Of a DNA stretch of 64,000 nt, positions 18,575-30,833 are shown in pieces. The translations under genes and the position numbers were made by a program. Numbering within the stretch: position 1 is the stretch's first letter; each line of letters begins with the position of its first letter. The stretch comes from Luteimonas sp. 9C (lineage in GTDB: Bacteria > Pseudomonadota > Gammaproteobacteria > Xanthomonadales > Xanthomonadaceae), in the NCBI RefSeq assembly GCF_902506295.1, contig NZ_LR733312.1:2644541-2708540 (forward strand), given 5' to 3'. The notes below the pieces were generated by a model that was given only the letters and a program-made list of their open reading frames with translations, did no database searches and had not been told where the DNA came from.

Positions 18575-19173
18575 GCGCCGCTACGCCGGACGCGTACTTC
18601 GACACGATCTACGCGGACGACGATCCCTTCGGCTATCGCGAGCGCTGGTACGAGGCGCGCAAGCGTGCGCTGCTGCTCGCGAGCCTGCCGGCGAAACGCT
18701 TCGGCCGCGTCTGGGAGATCGGCTGCTCGAACGGCGAACTGACGGCCGAGCTCGCCACGCGCTGCGACCGGTTGCTGGCGACCGACCTGAGCGCCCGCGC
18801 GGTCGCACTCGCCACCGGGCGCACGCGGATGCACGCACACGTCGACGTGCAACAGGCGCGCCATCCCGACACCTGGCCCGAGGGGCGGTTCGATCTGATC
18901 GTCTTCAGCGAAGTGGGCTACTACCTCGATGCCGACACGCTGACGCACATGGCGCGCAGGCTGACGGCCAGCCTGCAGGGCGACGGCGTGCTGGTGGCCT
19001 GTCACTGGCTCGCGCCGTTCGCACAGGCGCCGCTATCCGGTGGCGACGTGCATCGCCTGCTGCGCCGCGCGCTCGGCCTGCAGCGCGTGTTCGGATACGC
19101 CGATGCGGACATCCGGCTCGACGGATTCGCGGTGGACGCCACGTCCGTCGCGCAGCGGGCGGGCCTGCGGTGA
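18571..19173 (+). CDS. NodS-like class I SAM-dependent methyltransferase
   Basis: 200 residues. PDAYFDTIYADDDPFGYRERWYEARKRALLLASLP is the opening typical of NodS-type N-methyltransferases; VWEIGCSNGELTAELA (near residue 47) is SAM motif I and FDLIVFSEVGYYL is the motif IV region. NodS methylates the free amine of a deacetylated glucosamine in Nod-factor synthesis. Following a deacetylase, an analogous order of deacetylation then N-methylation is attractive but inferred. ATGA overlap upstream and GTGA overlap downstream. Confidence 0.88.
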   Translation: MSAATPDAYFDTIYADDDPFGYRERWYEARKRALLLASLPAKRFGRVWEIGCSNGELTAELATRCDRLLATDLSARAVALATGRTRMHAHVDVQQARHPDTWPEGRFDLIVFSEVGYYLDADTLTHMARRLTASLQGDGVLVACHWLAPFAQAPLSGGDVHRLLRRALGLQRVFGYADADIRLDGFAVDATSVAQRAGLR

Positions 19174-19898
19174 TCGGCGTCGTCATTCCCGCCCACAACG
19201 AAGAGGCCGGCATCGCCGCGTGCCTGGCGTCGGTGCAGGCCGCGGCGCGGCATGCGGCGCTCGCCGGCGAGGCGGTCGAGATTGTCGTGGCGCTGGATCG
19301 CTGCAGCGACCGCACCGCCGAGATCGTCGCCGGCTGCGGCGTCCGCGGCGTCGCGCTGCACGACGGCAACGTCGGCCGTGCACGCGCTGCGGGCGCTGCC
19401 TGCGCGATCGGCCTGGGCGCGCGCTGGGTCGCCTGCACCGACGCCGATTCCCGCGTGCCGCAGGACTGGCTGGCCTGCCAGATCGCCTGCGACGCGGATG
19501 CGTTCTGCGGCATCGTGACCGTCGACGACTGGCTGGATTACGACGAGACCGTGCGCCTGCAGTTCGGAACGCCGGATGCGCAGCGCGACGGCCATCCGCA
19601 CGTGCACGGCGCGAACATGGGTTTCAGCGCGGCGATGTACCTGCGCTGCGGCGGATTCGCGCCGCTGTCCGCGCACGAGGACGTGGCGATGGTCGATGCC
19701 CTGCAGCGCGCCGGCGCGCGCATCGCGCGTCGTGCCACGCCGGTGGTGATCACCAGCGCCCGTCGCGTCGCGCGGGCGCAAGGCGGTTTCGCCGATTACC
19801 TGCTCGCGCTCGAGGCGCGTACGCGTGCAGTGGTGTCGCCACTGCTCGAGACCCCTGTCGCCGATTTCGACCTGGGTTCGGGCCCCCATGCCGCCTGA
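19170..19898 (+). CDS. Family 2 glycosyltransferase
   Basis: 242 residues from a GTG that overlaps the methyltransferase stop. VIGVVIPAHNEEAGIAACLASV is the GT-A nucleotide-binding start and ARWVACTDADSRVPQDWL carries the DxD metal motif (about residues 91-93). HVHGANMGFSAAMYLRCGGF and AHEDVAMVDALQRAG are the acceptor and catalytic regions. It transfers a sugar from a nucleotide or lipid donor, on the cytoplasmic side; no transmembrane helices. Likely acts with the deacetylase and methyltransferase on one product. Confidence 0.9.
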   Translation: MIGVVIPAHNEEAGIAACLASVQAAARHAALAGEAVEIVVALDRCSDRTAEIVAGCGVRGVALHDGNVGRARAAGAACAIGLGARWVACTDADSRVPQDWLACQIACDADAFCGIVTVDDWLDYDETVRLQFGTPDAQRDGHPHVHGANMGFSAAMYLRCGGFAPLSAHEDVAMVDALQRAGARIARRATPVVITSARRVARAQGGFADYLLALEARTRAVVSPLLETPVADFDLGSGPHAA

Positions 19899-20141
19899 GC
19901 TCATCGGCTGGGCCGCTTCCGCGGTGCTGCTGGCGAACTTGATCCGGAGATCGCAACGCAGCTCCGGGACGGCAGTGCGCAAGGTGTCCCCGCTGGTTGT
20001 TCGTGGGCCGGGTTACACATCGGTGGGCGTCGTGACCGACAGCGTGCTGGTCCGGTCTTCATCGTCACCAATGCCTGCATCCTGACGACCGCGATCGTCG
20101 GCCAGGTGCTGACATCGCGCCGCAGGCGCGGCACACGAGCG
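19888..20141 (+). pseudogene. Frameshifted SemiSWEET/PQ-loop-like small membrane protein
   Basis: An ATG 11 bp inside the glycosyltransferase end gives MPPELIGWAASAVLLANLIR. The matching continuation IATQLRDGSAQG lies in another frame, KVSPLVVRGPGYTSVGVVTDSVLV returns to the first frame, and FIVTNACILTTAIVGQVLTSRRRRG is in a third. Joined together they give an ~85-residue protein with three helices and the G-V-S...G-Q/V...S-V-G...TNA spacing of SemiSWEET transporters. At least three frameshifts leave no intact frame, so it appears inactivated recently. The family assignment is from pattern only. Confidence 0.65.
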
Positions 20142-20299
20142 GTGAGGCCAGGCACGCAATGCGTTGCGACGGGCGTTGCGATGAACGACACGCGCAGTCG
20201 CACAACGCGACCGGCGCCGATCGCAGATGACCGCGGCGGATTCACGCCTGGGCGATCCCCTGCATTCGAAGATCGCGGCTGATGATCGCGGAGACACGG

Positions 20300-20566
20300 A
20301 TGAGTACCTACACGCTGCAATACGACATGGGTCTGCGCTTCTGGGTGCTCACCGACACGCAGGGCCAGACGCTGGCGACGTATCTGAGCCGGGCGACGGC
20401 GCTGCGCGACGAGGTGGTGCGGGGCGTGATCGAACGCGGCTGCATCCTGCGGATCCGCAATGCGGATGGCAGCTACGAGCCGGTCGATCCGCCGACCGCT
20501 CCGGCCCCGGAGGCGGTCGCGCCTCCGAGCGGTTCTGTGCTGGCGACAGGCGCCGCAGCCGCCTGA
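20300..20566 (+). CDS. Small hypothetical protein, Ala/Pro-rich tail
   Basis: 88 residues from the ATG at 20300, which has GGAG six bases upstream (the ATG at 20282 lacks one). The first 60 residues (MSTYTLQYDMGLRFWVLTDT, ATALRDEVVRGVIERGCILRIRNADGSYE) look like a compact alpha/beta domain of the kind in DUF2188-like proteins; the rest is a disordered Ala/Pro tail. Cytoplasmic, function unknown. An intrinsic terminator follows 27 bp after the stop. Confidence 0.7.
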   Translation: MSTYTLQYDMGLRFWVLTDTQGQTLATYLSRATALRDEVVRGVIERGCILRIRNADGSYEPVDPPTAPAPEAVAPPSGSVLATGAAAA

Positions 20567-20593
20567 TCGCGATGCCGGATCACACGAATGAAA

Positions 20594-20621
20594 AAGGGTG
20601 CCGCAAGGCACCCTTCTTTTT
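20594..20621. terminator. Bidirectional Rho-independent terminator
   Basis: AAGGGTGCC-GCAA-GGCACCCTT forms a 9-bp perfect stem with a GNRA-type loop. CTTTTT follows on the plus strand and a matching A-run precedes it, so it serves both the small plus-strand gene and the convergent katE. Confidence 0.93.
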
Positions 20622-20682
20622 GTCTTGAGTGATTGAAAAGCCGGGGCGCGCCGGCTGGCGACGCCCCGCCCGACATGCCGGC

Positions 20683-22806
<2,124 letters not shown>

Positions 22807-22924
22807 GGGCAGGGCTCCGGGGGATGAACGCCCAGCGTGGGCGCCCGGTCGTGAGCGCGCCGTGCAATGTCCGCATTGAGCTTCGACGACAGACACGCGA
22901 CGGACGGCAGCGATAATTACCGCC

Positions 22925-25456
22925 ATGACTGCCAAGACTCCAGATGCCGACGCACGCGCCGTCTCCGGGTGCGTGCGCGTGCGCGGCGCGCGCGAACACA
23001 ATCTCAAAGACGTCGATGTCGATATCCCGCGCGACGCGCTGGTGGTGTTCACCGGGGTGTCGGGCTCCGGCAAATCCTCGCTGGCGTTCGGCACCCTGTT
23101 CGCCGAGGCGCAGCGACGCTATCTCGATTCGATCTCGCCCTACGCGCGCCGGCTGATCGACCAGGCCGGCGTGCCGCAGGTCGATTCGATCGAAGGCCTG
23201 CCACCGGCGGTCGCCCTGCAGCAGGCCCGCGGCACGCCGACCGCGCGCTCGTCGGTCGGCAGCCTGACGACGATCTCCAATTCCCTGCGCATGCTGTACT
23301 CGCGCGCCGGCGACTATCCGCGCGGCCAGGCCATCATCTATGCCGACGGCTTCTCGCCGAACACGCCGGCCGGCGCCTGCCCCACCTGTCATGGCCTCGG
23401 CCGCATCTACGACGCGACCGAAGCCTCGATGGTGCCCGATCGCAGTCTGACCATCCGCGAGCGCGCCGTTGCCGCATGGCCGGGCGCCTGGCATGGCCAG
23501 AATCAGCGCGACATCCTGACCACACGCGGCATCGACGTCGACGTGCCGTGGTCGAAGCTGCCGAAGAAGACCCGCGACTGGATCCTGTTCACCGATGAGC
23601 AGCCGGTGGAGCCGGTGTATCCCGGCTTCGATCTCGACGAGGTCAAGGACGCGCTCAGGCGCAAGACCGAACCGGCCTACATGGGCACCTTCACCAGTGC
23701 ACGCCGCCACGTGCTGCACACCTTCGCCAACACCCAGAGCCCGCAGCAGAAGAAACGTGCCGCGCAGTACCTGGTCAGCGCCGCGTGTCCGGAATGCGAC
23801 GGCAAGCGGCTGCGGCGCGAGGCGCTGTCGGTGACGTTCGCCGGTCTCGACATCGCCGCGTTCTCGCAGCGTCCACTCGACGAACTCGCCGAACTGCTGG
23901 CACCGGCCGCGGCCGGCAGGACCCATGCGAAGGCGCATCCCGAGCAGGCGCTGGCCGCGCAGCGCATCGCCCAGGATCTGCGCGCGCGCATCCGGGTGCT
24001 GCAGGACCTCGGCCTCGGCTATCTGACGCTCGCGCGGGCGACGCCGACGCTGTCGCCCGGCGAACTGCAACGCCTGCGTCTGGGCACGCAGATCCGCTCG
24101 CAGCTGTTCGGCGTGGTCTACGTCATGGACGAGCCCTCCGCCGGCCTGCATCCGGCCGACACCCAGGCGCTGCTGCGTGCGCTCGACCAGCTGCGCGCCG
24201 CCGGCAACTCGCTGTTCGTCGTCGAACACGAGATCGAAGTGATCCGGCACGCGGACTGGATCGTCGATGTCGGGCCGGCGGCCGGCCAGCACGGCGGGCA
24301 GGTGCTCTACAGCGGACCGCGCGCGGGCCTGTCCAGGATCGAAGCGTCATCGACGCGCCGCTATCTCGACGACGACGCGGCCTCGATCGCGCACGCCCCG
24401 CGCGCGCCGGACGGCTGGCTGCAGCTGCGCGGCATCCACCGCCACAACGTGCGCGATCTCGACGTGGACATTCCGCTCGGCGTGTTCACCACCGTCACCG
24501 GCGTCAGTGGTTCGGGCAAATCCTCGCTGGTGAGCCAGGCGCTGGTCGAGCTGCTGGGCGCGCATCTGGGCGGTGCGCGCGACGAGGAGGACACGCCATT
24601 GGATCCGCTCGAGCGCGGCGTCGAGGTGCCGCTCGAGGGTCGCATCGCAGGCGGCGCGGAGGCGATCAGACGACTGGTGCGCGTCGACCAGAAGCCGATC
24701 GGCCGCACGCCGCGCTCCAACCTCGCCACCTACACCGGCCTGTTCGATCACGTGCGCAGACGCTTCGCCGACACCCCGGCGGCGAAACGCCGTCGCTACG
24801 ACGCCGGGCGTTTCTCGTTCAATGTCGCCAAGGGCCGCTGCGCGACCTGCGACGGCGAAGGCTTCGTCAGCGTGGAACTGCTGTTCATGCCGAGCGTCTA
24901 CGCGCCGTGCCCGACCTGTCACGGCAGCCGCTACGACGCGAAGACGCTCGAGGTCACGCTGCGCGACAAGCACATCGCCGACGTGCTGGCGATGACGGTG
25001 GCCGAGGCCGCCGAGTTCTTCGCCGACGATGCCGCGATCGCGCGTCCGCTGCAGGTGTTGCTGGAGGTGGGCCTGGGCTATCTGCGCCTCGGCCAGCCGG
25101 CGACCGAACTGTCGGGTGGCGAAGCACAACGCATCAAGCTCGCCAGCGAACTGCAGCGCGCCCAGCGCCGCGGCACGGTGTACGTGCTCGACGAGCCGAC
25201 CACCGGCCTGCATCCGAAAGACGTCGACACACTGATGCAGCAATTGAGTGGGCTGGTGGATGCGGGCAGCACGGTGGTCGTCGTCGAGCACGACATGCGC
25301 GTGGCCGCGGCCAGCGACTGGCTGATCGACATGGGCCCGGGTGCGGGCGACGCGGGCGGGCAGGTCGTCGCTGCGGGCGTGCCGGCCGAGGTGGCGAAGT
25401 CGAAGAAGAGCCGGACGGCGCCGTTTCTGCGGCAGGCACTGGGCCGCGCCGGGTAG
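22925..25456 (+). CDS. UvrA2-type excinuclease ABC paralogue
   Basis: 843 residues with two ABC ATPase halves: Walker [10 protein letters not shown] (about 46 and 530), signatures [12 protein letters not shown] and [12 protein letters not shown], Walker [13 protein letters not shown] and [12 protein letters not shown], and zinc modules CPTCHGLG...CPECDGKR and CATCDGEG...CPTCHGSR. After SISPYAR...[11 protein letters not shown] the chain passes straight to the zinc module, so the UvrB-binding insertion of UvrA1 is missing. UvrA2 proteins bind damaged DNA and are linked to tolerance of DNA-damaging agents; classical UvrBC repair is unlikely. Confidence 0.92.
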   Translation: MTAKTPDADARAVSGCVRVRGAREHNLKDVDVDIPRDALVVFTGVSGSGKSSLAFGTLFAEAQRRYLDSISPYARRLIDQAGVPQVDSIEGLPPAVALQQARGTPTARSSVGSLTTISNSLRMLYSRAGDYPRGQAIIYADGFSPNTPAGACPTCHGLGRIYDATEASMVPDRSLTIRERAVAAWPGAWHGQNQRDILTTRGIDVDVPWSKLPKKTRDWILFTDEQPVEPVYPGFDLDEVKDALRRKTEPAYMGTFTSARRHVLHTFANTQSPQQKKRAAQYLVSAACPECDGKRLRREALSVTFAGLDIAAFSQRPLDELAELLAPAAAGRTHAKAHPEQALAAQRIAQDLRARIRVLQDLGLGYLTLARATPTLSPGELQRLRLGTQIRSQLFGVVYVMDEPSAGLHPADTQALLRALDQLRAAGNSLFVVEHEIEVIRHADWIVDVGPAAGQHGGQVLYSGPRAGLSRIEASSTRRYLDDDAASIAHAPRAPDGWLQLRGIHRHNVRDLDVDIPLGVFTTVTGVSGSGKSSLVSQALVELLGAHLGGARDEEDTPLDPLERGVEVPLEGRIAGGAEAIRRLVRVDQKPIGRTPRSNLATYTGLFDHVRRRFADTPAAKRRRYDAGRFSFNVAKGRCATCDGEGFVSVELLFMPSVYAPCPTCHGSRYDAKTLEVTLRDKHIADVLAMTVAEAAEFFADDAAIARPLQVLLEVGLGYLRLGQPATELSGGEAQRIKLASELQRAQRRGTVYVLDEPTTGLHPKDVDTLMQQLSGLVDAGSTVVVVEHDMRVAAASDWLIDMGPGAGDAGGQVVAAGVPAEVAKSKKSRTAPFLRQALGRAG

Positions 25457-25560
25457 GCGCGCGCTCGCGCGCCTGCGACGTGCCGCCTCACGCCGCCTCG
25501 CGACAGGCGGCGGGCTTGTGCGCTAGCGTGCGCGCACCACAGAGGCGGACGGAGCGGGAT

Positions 25561-26640
25561 ATGACGGGATACGTGCGGATGCAGCGCGCTGGATTGGCGG
25601 TGGCCCTCCTGGCCGCGTTCGGAACGGCCCAGGCCGCAACGCCTGGGCACGATGGCCCATCGGTATCGCCGGCGGTGCGCACCCCGGTCCTCGCGATCCA
25701 CGGTGGCGCGGGCGTCGAGCGCGGCGATCTCGACGCGGCCGAGCTTGCAGACGCGCGCGCGGCGCTGGAGACCGCCCTGCGCGCAGGCCACGCCAAGCTG
25801 CAGGCCGGTGCGCCGGCGATGGACGCGGTCAAGGCCGCGATCACCGTGCTGGAGGATGCGCCGGGCTTCAACGCCGGCAAGGGCGCCGTGTTCACCCATG
25901 ACGGCCGCAACGAGCTCGACGCCGCGGTGATGGATGGCGCCAGTGGACAGGCGGGTGCGATCGCCGGCGTGACCCGCGTGCGCAACCCGATCCTGCTGGC
26001 CGATGCGGTGATGACAGCCTCGCCGCACGTGATGATGGTCGGTGCGGGCGCCGAGGCGTTCGCGGCCACGCAGGACATCGCGCTGGTCGATCCCGCGTAC
26101 TTCCGCACCGAGCGCCGCTGGCAGCAGTTGCAGCGCGCACTGGAGGCCGAGCGCACCGCGCAGCCGCAGGCCACGGTGCTGACCGGCGATGCGCGGCCCT
26201 ATTTCGGCACCGTCGGAGCGGTCGCGCTCGACGCCGACGGCCGGCTGGCCGCTGGCACCTCCACCGGCGGCATGACCAACAAGCGCTACAACCGGGTCGG
26301 CGATGCACCGCTCATCGGCGCCGGCACCTGGGCGGACGCGCGCTGCGCGGTGTCGGGCACCGGCTGGGGCGAGTACTACATCCGCGCTGCCGCCGCGCAC
26401 GAGATCTGCGCGCGCGTGCGCCTGCGCGGTGACGACATCCGCGCGGCGGCGGACGCGGTGATCGACCGCGAGATTCCCGCCGCGGGCGGCAACGGCGGCG
26501 CGATCGCACTCGATGCCGACGGCCGCGTCGCGTTTCCGTTCAATACGCCGGGCATGTACCGCGGCTGGATCGGCGCCGACGGCGTGCCGCATGTCGCGGT
26601 GTTCCGCGAGGATGCGCTCGCGGTACCGGATGGGCGTTGA
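25561..26640 (+). CDS. Isoaspartyl peptidase / L-asparaginase (plant-type Ntn hydrolase), exported
   Basis: 359 residues. Signal peptide MTGYVRMQRAGLAVALLAAFGTAQA, then IHGGAG near residue 47. The autocleavage site and nucleophile are G216/T217 in RPYFGTVGAVALD, and STGGMTNKRYNRVGDAPLIGAGTWAD supplies the substrate pocket. The precursor splits into alpha and beta chains; the enzyme removes N-terminal isoaspartyl residues from peptides and has asparaginase activity, here probably in the periplasm. 104 bp after the UvrA2 gene, so possibly co-transcribed, though the functions look unrelated. Confidence 0.93.
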   Translation: MTGYVRMQRAGLAVALLAAFGTAQAATPGHDGPSVSPAVRTPVLAIHGGAGVERGDLDAAELADARAALETALRAGHAKLQAGAPAMDAVKAAITVLEDAPGFNAGKGAVFTHDGRNELDAAVMDGASGQAGAIAGVTRVRNPILLADAVMTASPHVMMVGAGAEAFAATQDIALVDPAYFRTERRWQQLQRALEAERTAQPQATVLTGDARPYFGTVGAVALDADGRLAAGTSTGGMTNKRYNRVGDAPLIGAGTWADARCAVSGTGWGEYYIRAAAAHEICARVRLRGDDIRAAADAVIDREIPAAGGNGGAIALDADGRVAFPFNTPGMYRGWIGADGVPHVAVFREDALAVPDGR

Positions 26641-26884
26641 GCCCGGGCGTTCGCGTTCACGTCGGACGAGAGTTTCTACCTGCGGGCGACGCACCTGTCC
26701 CGTACTCGAACGGGGCACCCGGAAAGCGGACGGAGGACGCGCGTCGTAATCGCGTCAGGGACGGGTCGGCGCGCACCTGACGCGCGATGCGCATCGATCT
26801 CTTTCGGCGGGAGCGGCCCTGGTCCCGAAGGACACACGCCGCGGTGGCGACGCGGCGCGCGCGCCGCAGGCCCCGCGTGTCCGA

Positions 26885-29800
26885 TCAGCGCTCGTGTCGC
26901 CAGTTCACCGACCCGCGGTTCTCCAGCGTGCTCGATTCGATCTCCACGTCGAAGCCCGCGCGCAGCAGGTACTTCAGCGTCAGCACCTGGCCGGTGCCCA
27001 GCAGCGACACGCCGAAGCCGACGTAGAGTTTGGGCGAGATCTGCTTGCCGAAGCCGAGCACGCTGCCGCCGAGTGCGCGCGACTGGCTGATGCCGGCGTT
27101 GTCCAGGCCGATCTTGCTGCCGAGCTGCCCGGCCACCAGGTTGCCGCCGGCATTGAGCGCGGCGGCGGCCGCGTCGATCTGCTGGCCCTCGTCGCTGGTC
27201 AGGCTCGAGGCCGAACGCCCCAGTGCGAGATACGACAGCGCCTGCGACGCATCGCTCGACGGATTGGTCCAGACGTTGACGCTCGGCGCCGAGGCGCGGC
27301 CGCTGACATCGATGCCGGCGGTGATGTCCTCGGCCTCGATGCGGCGTTCGGCGCGCACGTCGAGCAGCGGGTCGGAGACGGGGCCGTTGTTGAAGATCAG
27401 GTTGCCGCGGGTGACCCGCAGTTCCTGGCCGTAGGCCTTGTAGCGTCCATCGACGGCGAGGCGGCCGCTGCCGGTCATCTCGCGACCCGGCACCGCGCGG
27501 ACGCGCAGTGCCCCCTTCATGCGGCCGTCGAAACCGAAGCCGCGCAGGCCGACGTTGTCGCCCACGGTGAGGGTCAGATCGAGTTCGAGCGCCGATGCGG
27601 TGCTGTTCTCCTCCGGATCGACCGGGTCGAGCACGACGACGTCGGGCGATACCGAGACGCCCTCGCTCAGGCCTTCGAGATCGAGCAGTGCGACATCGAC
27701 GAAGACCTTGCCGGTGACGTTGAGCGGCTGCAGCGCGGTGTAGCGCACGGTCAGATCGGGCGAGGCGATGATGTGCATGTCGCTGGTGTCCGAGACCAGC
27801 ACGTCGGTGCCGCTGATCGTGAGCACCACCGGCGTGCCTTCGCCCTGCCAGCCGATGCCGCCGCCTATGTTCAGCGTGCCCTGGCCCGAACGCACGCTGC
27901 CGGCGAGGCGCGCGGTGCCGTCGGGCAACGCATCGAGGTTGATGTTGCCGTCTTCGAGCGCGATCGCCAGCGACGGAATTTCGGTGGCGAAATCGGCGAG
28001 ACGCGCCTGGCCGCCGATCGTCGGCTGCGAGCGCGTGCCGCCGATCGTGACGTCGGCGGTGAGGCGGCCGGTCGGCTCGACGATGTCGGGCGAGAACAGC
28101 TCGACGAAGGTCAGGTCCTCGACGTTGGCGACCAGCGAGCCCGACAGCGGCGCATACGCATCCCAGCCGTTGGTCACTTGGGCCTGCACGCGACCGACCT
28201 CGTTGAGCGTCGTCGACAGCGTGGCGCTGAGCCGGTTGGCATCGAACTCGGCATCGAGACGGAAGTCGTCGTAGGTCACCACGTCGTTGCGTGCGCGCTC
28301 GGACGTGCGCACGCCGCCGCTGGCGGAGCGGACGCTGGCGCTGCCGACGAAGCCGTTGCCGACCGGACGTGCGCTGGCGTCGAGTGCGATCTCGCCACGC
28401 AGCACGAACGGACGTCCGCCGTCCTGCTCGGGCAGATACGGCGTGGCCAGTGCGAGCGGCAGGCCGGTGCCGGTGATCGACACGCCCTGGCGCGGCCAGT
28501 CGGCGCTCGCGCACAGCGAGCCGCCGCCGCTGGAGGCGAAGCAGCTCTCGCCCAGCGTGTAGCGCGTGCCGATCTGCCGGAACTGCGCCGGCGACTGCAG
28601 CGCCCAACGCGCACCGGTGGCCGGCGCGAGACGCAGGTCCGCGAGCGTGCCCTGCCAGTTGCCGTTGCGACGCTCGGCGTTGCCCGACAGATCGACCGTG
28701 CCGATCTCGCCGCGCGCGCTGGCGTCGAGCTGGAGCGTCTCGACCGCACCGCGCGCGGCGAGGCGTACTTCGTCGAGGGCGACGCCCGCATTGACGCCGG
28801 TCGCGACGACATCGAGCGAACCGGTATCGCGGCGCCACGGCAGCGTGCCCTGGATGCGCGCGCTGGCGGCAGCGTAGTCGCCGTAGCGCAGGGCGCTGCC
28901 GGTGAGGTCGGCGGCGATGTCGGGCGCAGTGCGCGCGCCGGTCACGCGGACGGTGCCGCGCAGCACGCCGCCGGTGTCGGGCAGCAGATCGGCGAGCTGC
29001 AGCGGTGCGAGCGTCGCATCGATGTCGAGGCGATCGGTCACGCGGGCGGTCGCGTCGATGCGGCTGTCGCCCAGCGACAGCGCGACCTCGCCTTCGAAAT
29101 CGGTGCGGCCGGCGTCGCCGGCATCGGTGGCCGGGCCGTGCATCGCGAACGTCGCACGCCCATCGAGCCGGCGACCGCGCAGCGTACCGCCCAGATCGCT
29201 GGCGTCGACCGCCACTTCGAGGCCGCCGTCGTCGCGGGTGCTGCCGGTCGTCGCGAACGTGCCGTCGAGTGCGCCCTTCCAGTCGCGGGCGAAGTAGCCG
29301 GGGTCGAAGCCGGCCAGCGTCGCGTCGAGATCCCACTGCAGCGACGGTGCCCACGCCACATCGCCTCTGGCATCGAGCGTGCCGGTCGGCATCGTCACGC
29401 GCGCGGTCTGCAGGCGCATGCGCTCCGCATCGCCGCGCCCGTCGAAATCCACGTTCGCCCGCAGGCCGTCGCGTTCGACGGTGGCCTTGCCGATCGCCGC
29501 CCACGCGGCCGTGCTGCCGGCGAAGCCCAGATCGGCGTCGGCGGTGATCGGCGGTGCGGGTTCGGCGGCGTCGGGATCGGCGCCGAACTGCAGGCCGCGC
29601 GCATTGGTCGCGAAGCGGAACCGCACGTCGCCCGGTTCGGTCACGTCGGCGAAACCGCGCAGCGTGACGCGGCCGTCGAAGATGTCGACGACCAGCGGGT
29701 CGAGGTCCAGACGCTGGTCCTCTAGCTTCACCTTGGACGGCTGCAGCACGACGCGGATCGGGTTGGCGTCGGACTCGCCGTACGTGGCCGTGCCCTGCAG

Positions 29801-30832
29801 GTCGGCGGCGCCGCCCTGGCCATCGGCGCGGATGTCGAACGCCAGCGGCGTGCCGGGCGCGCCGCCGCCCGTCAGCAGTGCGGGATCGAGGCGCGTGCTG
29901 TCGGCGCGCAGCGCCCAGCCGGGATTCTCGCGGCCACGCAGGGTCAACACGGCTTTCAGAGGTTCCGGCACATGGCCGACCACCGCGATGTCCAGCCGCG
30001 ACAGATCGCCACGCGCGACCAGACCGATCCGCGGACGCGTGCGCGCCGGCGGCGCGGGCATCAGCGCGCTGGCGGTGACGTCCATGCGGTAGTCGTCGTC
30101 GGGCGCGTAGACGCCGTTCGCGGCGAACAGGCCGCGGTCGCTGTCGACGACGACGTTCGCGAAATTCAGTTCGCCCTGCTGCGCGTCGAGACCGCCACGC
30201 ACGCTGCGGATGTCGATCAGGGACTCGCCTGCCTGCTCGACACGGAAGCCGTCGATGCGGATCGTGTCGGCCTGCAGCGACAGCGGCAGATCGATGCGCG
30301 GCAGCGAATCCGGCCAGCGCGGCAGTTCGAACGGGGTTTCGACCGGCGGCGGCATCGAGAGCACCGCATCGTCGATGTCGAGGACATCCAGGCGCAGGCG
30401 GCGGCCGACCAGCGGCATCACCGCCGGATCCACCGTCACGCGCGCCGCTTCGAACAGCAGCACGCGCGGTTCGTCGCACTCGCCGTAGGGCACGGGTTGT
30501 TCTTCGACGTCCGGGCAGCTGCGCTGGACGTAACGCACGTCGACCATCGTCAGCGGCCCGGAGGCGGGACCTTCGGCCGCGCGCCAGGTCAGTTCGGTGC
30601 CGGCGGGCAGACGCGAGGCCACCTGGCCCAGCAGGAAATCGCGGCCGCCGAACGTCGTCAGCAGCCACCACACGACGATGATCAGCAGCACGACCAGCGC
30701 GGCGATGCCGATCGCGCTGCGAATGGCGAGCGTGCGCGCCCGCGCGCGGCGACGCGCGCGCAACTCGGCGATGCGCACCTCGCGCTCTTCCGGGGTCAGG
30801 TCACTGGGCAGGCGGTGGCGACCGAAGGCCAT
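26885..30832 (-). CDS. tamB: Translocation and assembly module subunit TamB
   Basis: 1315 residues. One N-terminal signal-anchor helix (about residues 40-65, SAIGIAALVVLLIIVVWWLL) is followed by a very long periplasmic AsmA/TamB-type beta-taco of repeated hydrophobic strands. The C-terminal DUF490 domain is recognisable in LTLTVGDNVGLRGFGFDGRM, RVTRGNLIFNNGPVSDPLLDVRAER and GRASAPSVNVWTNPS. TamB spans the periplasm from the inner membrane to TamA, assisting outer-membrane protein insertion and phospholipid transport. Its ATG is one base after the tamA stop, so the pair is an operon. Confidence 0.95.
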   Translation of the reverse strand: MAFGRHRLPSDLTPEEREVRIAELRARRRARARTLAIRSAIGIAALVVLLIIVVWWLLTTFGGRDFLLGQVASRLPAGTELTWRAAEGPASGPLTMVDVRYVQRSCPDVEEQPVPYGECDEPRVLLFEAARVTVDPAVMPLVGRRLRLDVLDIDDAVLSMPPPVETPFELPRWPDSLPRIDLPLSLQADTIRIDGFRVEQAGESLIDIRSVRGGLDAQQGELNFANVVVDSDRGLFAANGVYAPDDDYRMDVTASALMPAPPARTRPRIGLVARGDLSRLDIAVVGHVPEPLKAVLTLRGRENPGWALRADSTRLDPALLTGGGAPGTPLAFDIRADGQGGAADLQGTATYGESDANPIRVVLQPSKVKLEDQRLDLDPLVVDIFDGRVTLRGFADVTEPGDVRFRFATNARGLQFGADPDAAEPAPPITADADLGFAGSTAAWAAIGKATVERDGLRANVDFDGRGDAERMRLQTARVTMPTGTLDARGDVAWAPSLQWDLDATLAGFDPGYFARDWKGALDGTFATTGSTRDDGGLEVAVDASDLGGTLRGRRLDGRATFAMHGPATDAGDAGRTDFEGEVALSLGDSRIDATARVTDRLDIDATLAPLQLADLLPDTGGVLRGTVRVTGARTAPDIAADLTGSALRYGDYAAASARIQGTLPWRRDTGSLDVVATGVNAGVALDEVRLAARGAVETLQLDASARGEIGTVDLSGNAERRNGNWQGTLADLRLAPATGARWALQSPAQFRQIGTRYTLGESCFASSGGGSLCASADWPRQGVSITGTGLPLALATPYLPEQDGGRPFVLRGEIALDASARPVGNGFVGSASVRSASGGVRTSERARNDVVTYDDFRLDAEFDANRLSATLSTTLNEVGRVQAQVTNGWDAYAPLSGSLVANVEDLTFVELFSPDIVEPTGRLTADVTIGGTRSQPTIGGQARLADFATEIPSLAIALEDGNINLDALPDGTARLAGSVRSGQGTLNIGGGIGWQGEGTPVVLTISGTDVLVSDTSDMHIIASPDLTVRYTALQPLNVTGKVFVDVALLDLEGLSEGVSVSPDVVVLDPVDPEENSTASALELDLTLTVGDNVGLRGFGFDGRMKGALRVRAVPGREMTGSGRLAVDGRYKAYGQELRVTRGNLIFNNGPVSDPLLDVRAERRIEAEDITAGIDVSGRASAPSVNVWTNPSSDASQALSYLALGRSASSLTSDEGQQIDAAAAALNAGGNLVAGQLGSKIGLDNAGISQSRALGGSVLGFGKQISPKLYVGFGVSLLGTGQVLTLKYLLRAGFDVEIESSTLENRGSVNWRHER

Positions 30833-30833
30833 G

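Noticed and set aside
26676..30671. 1331-codon frame overlapping tamB in another frame
   Set aside because: Arg/Ala-rich composition without domains; tamB in its own frame has the signal anchor and DUF490 domain.
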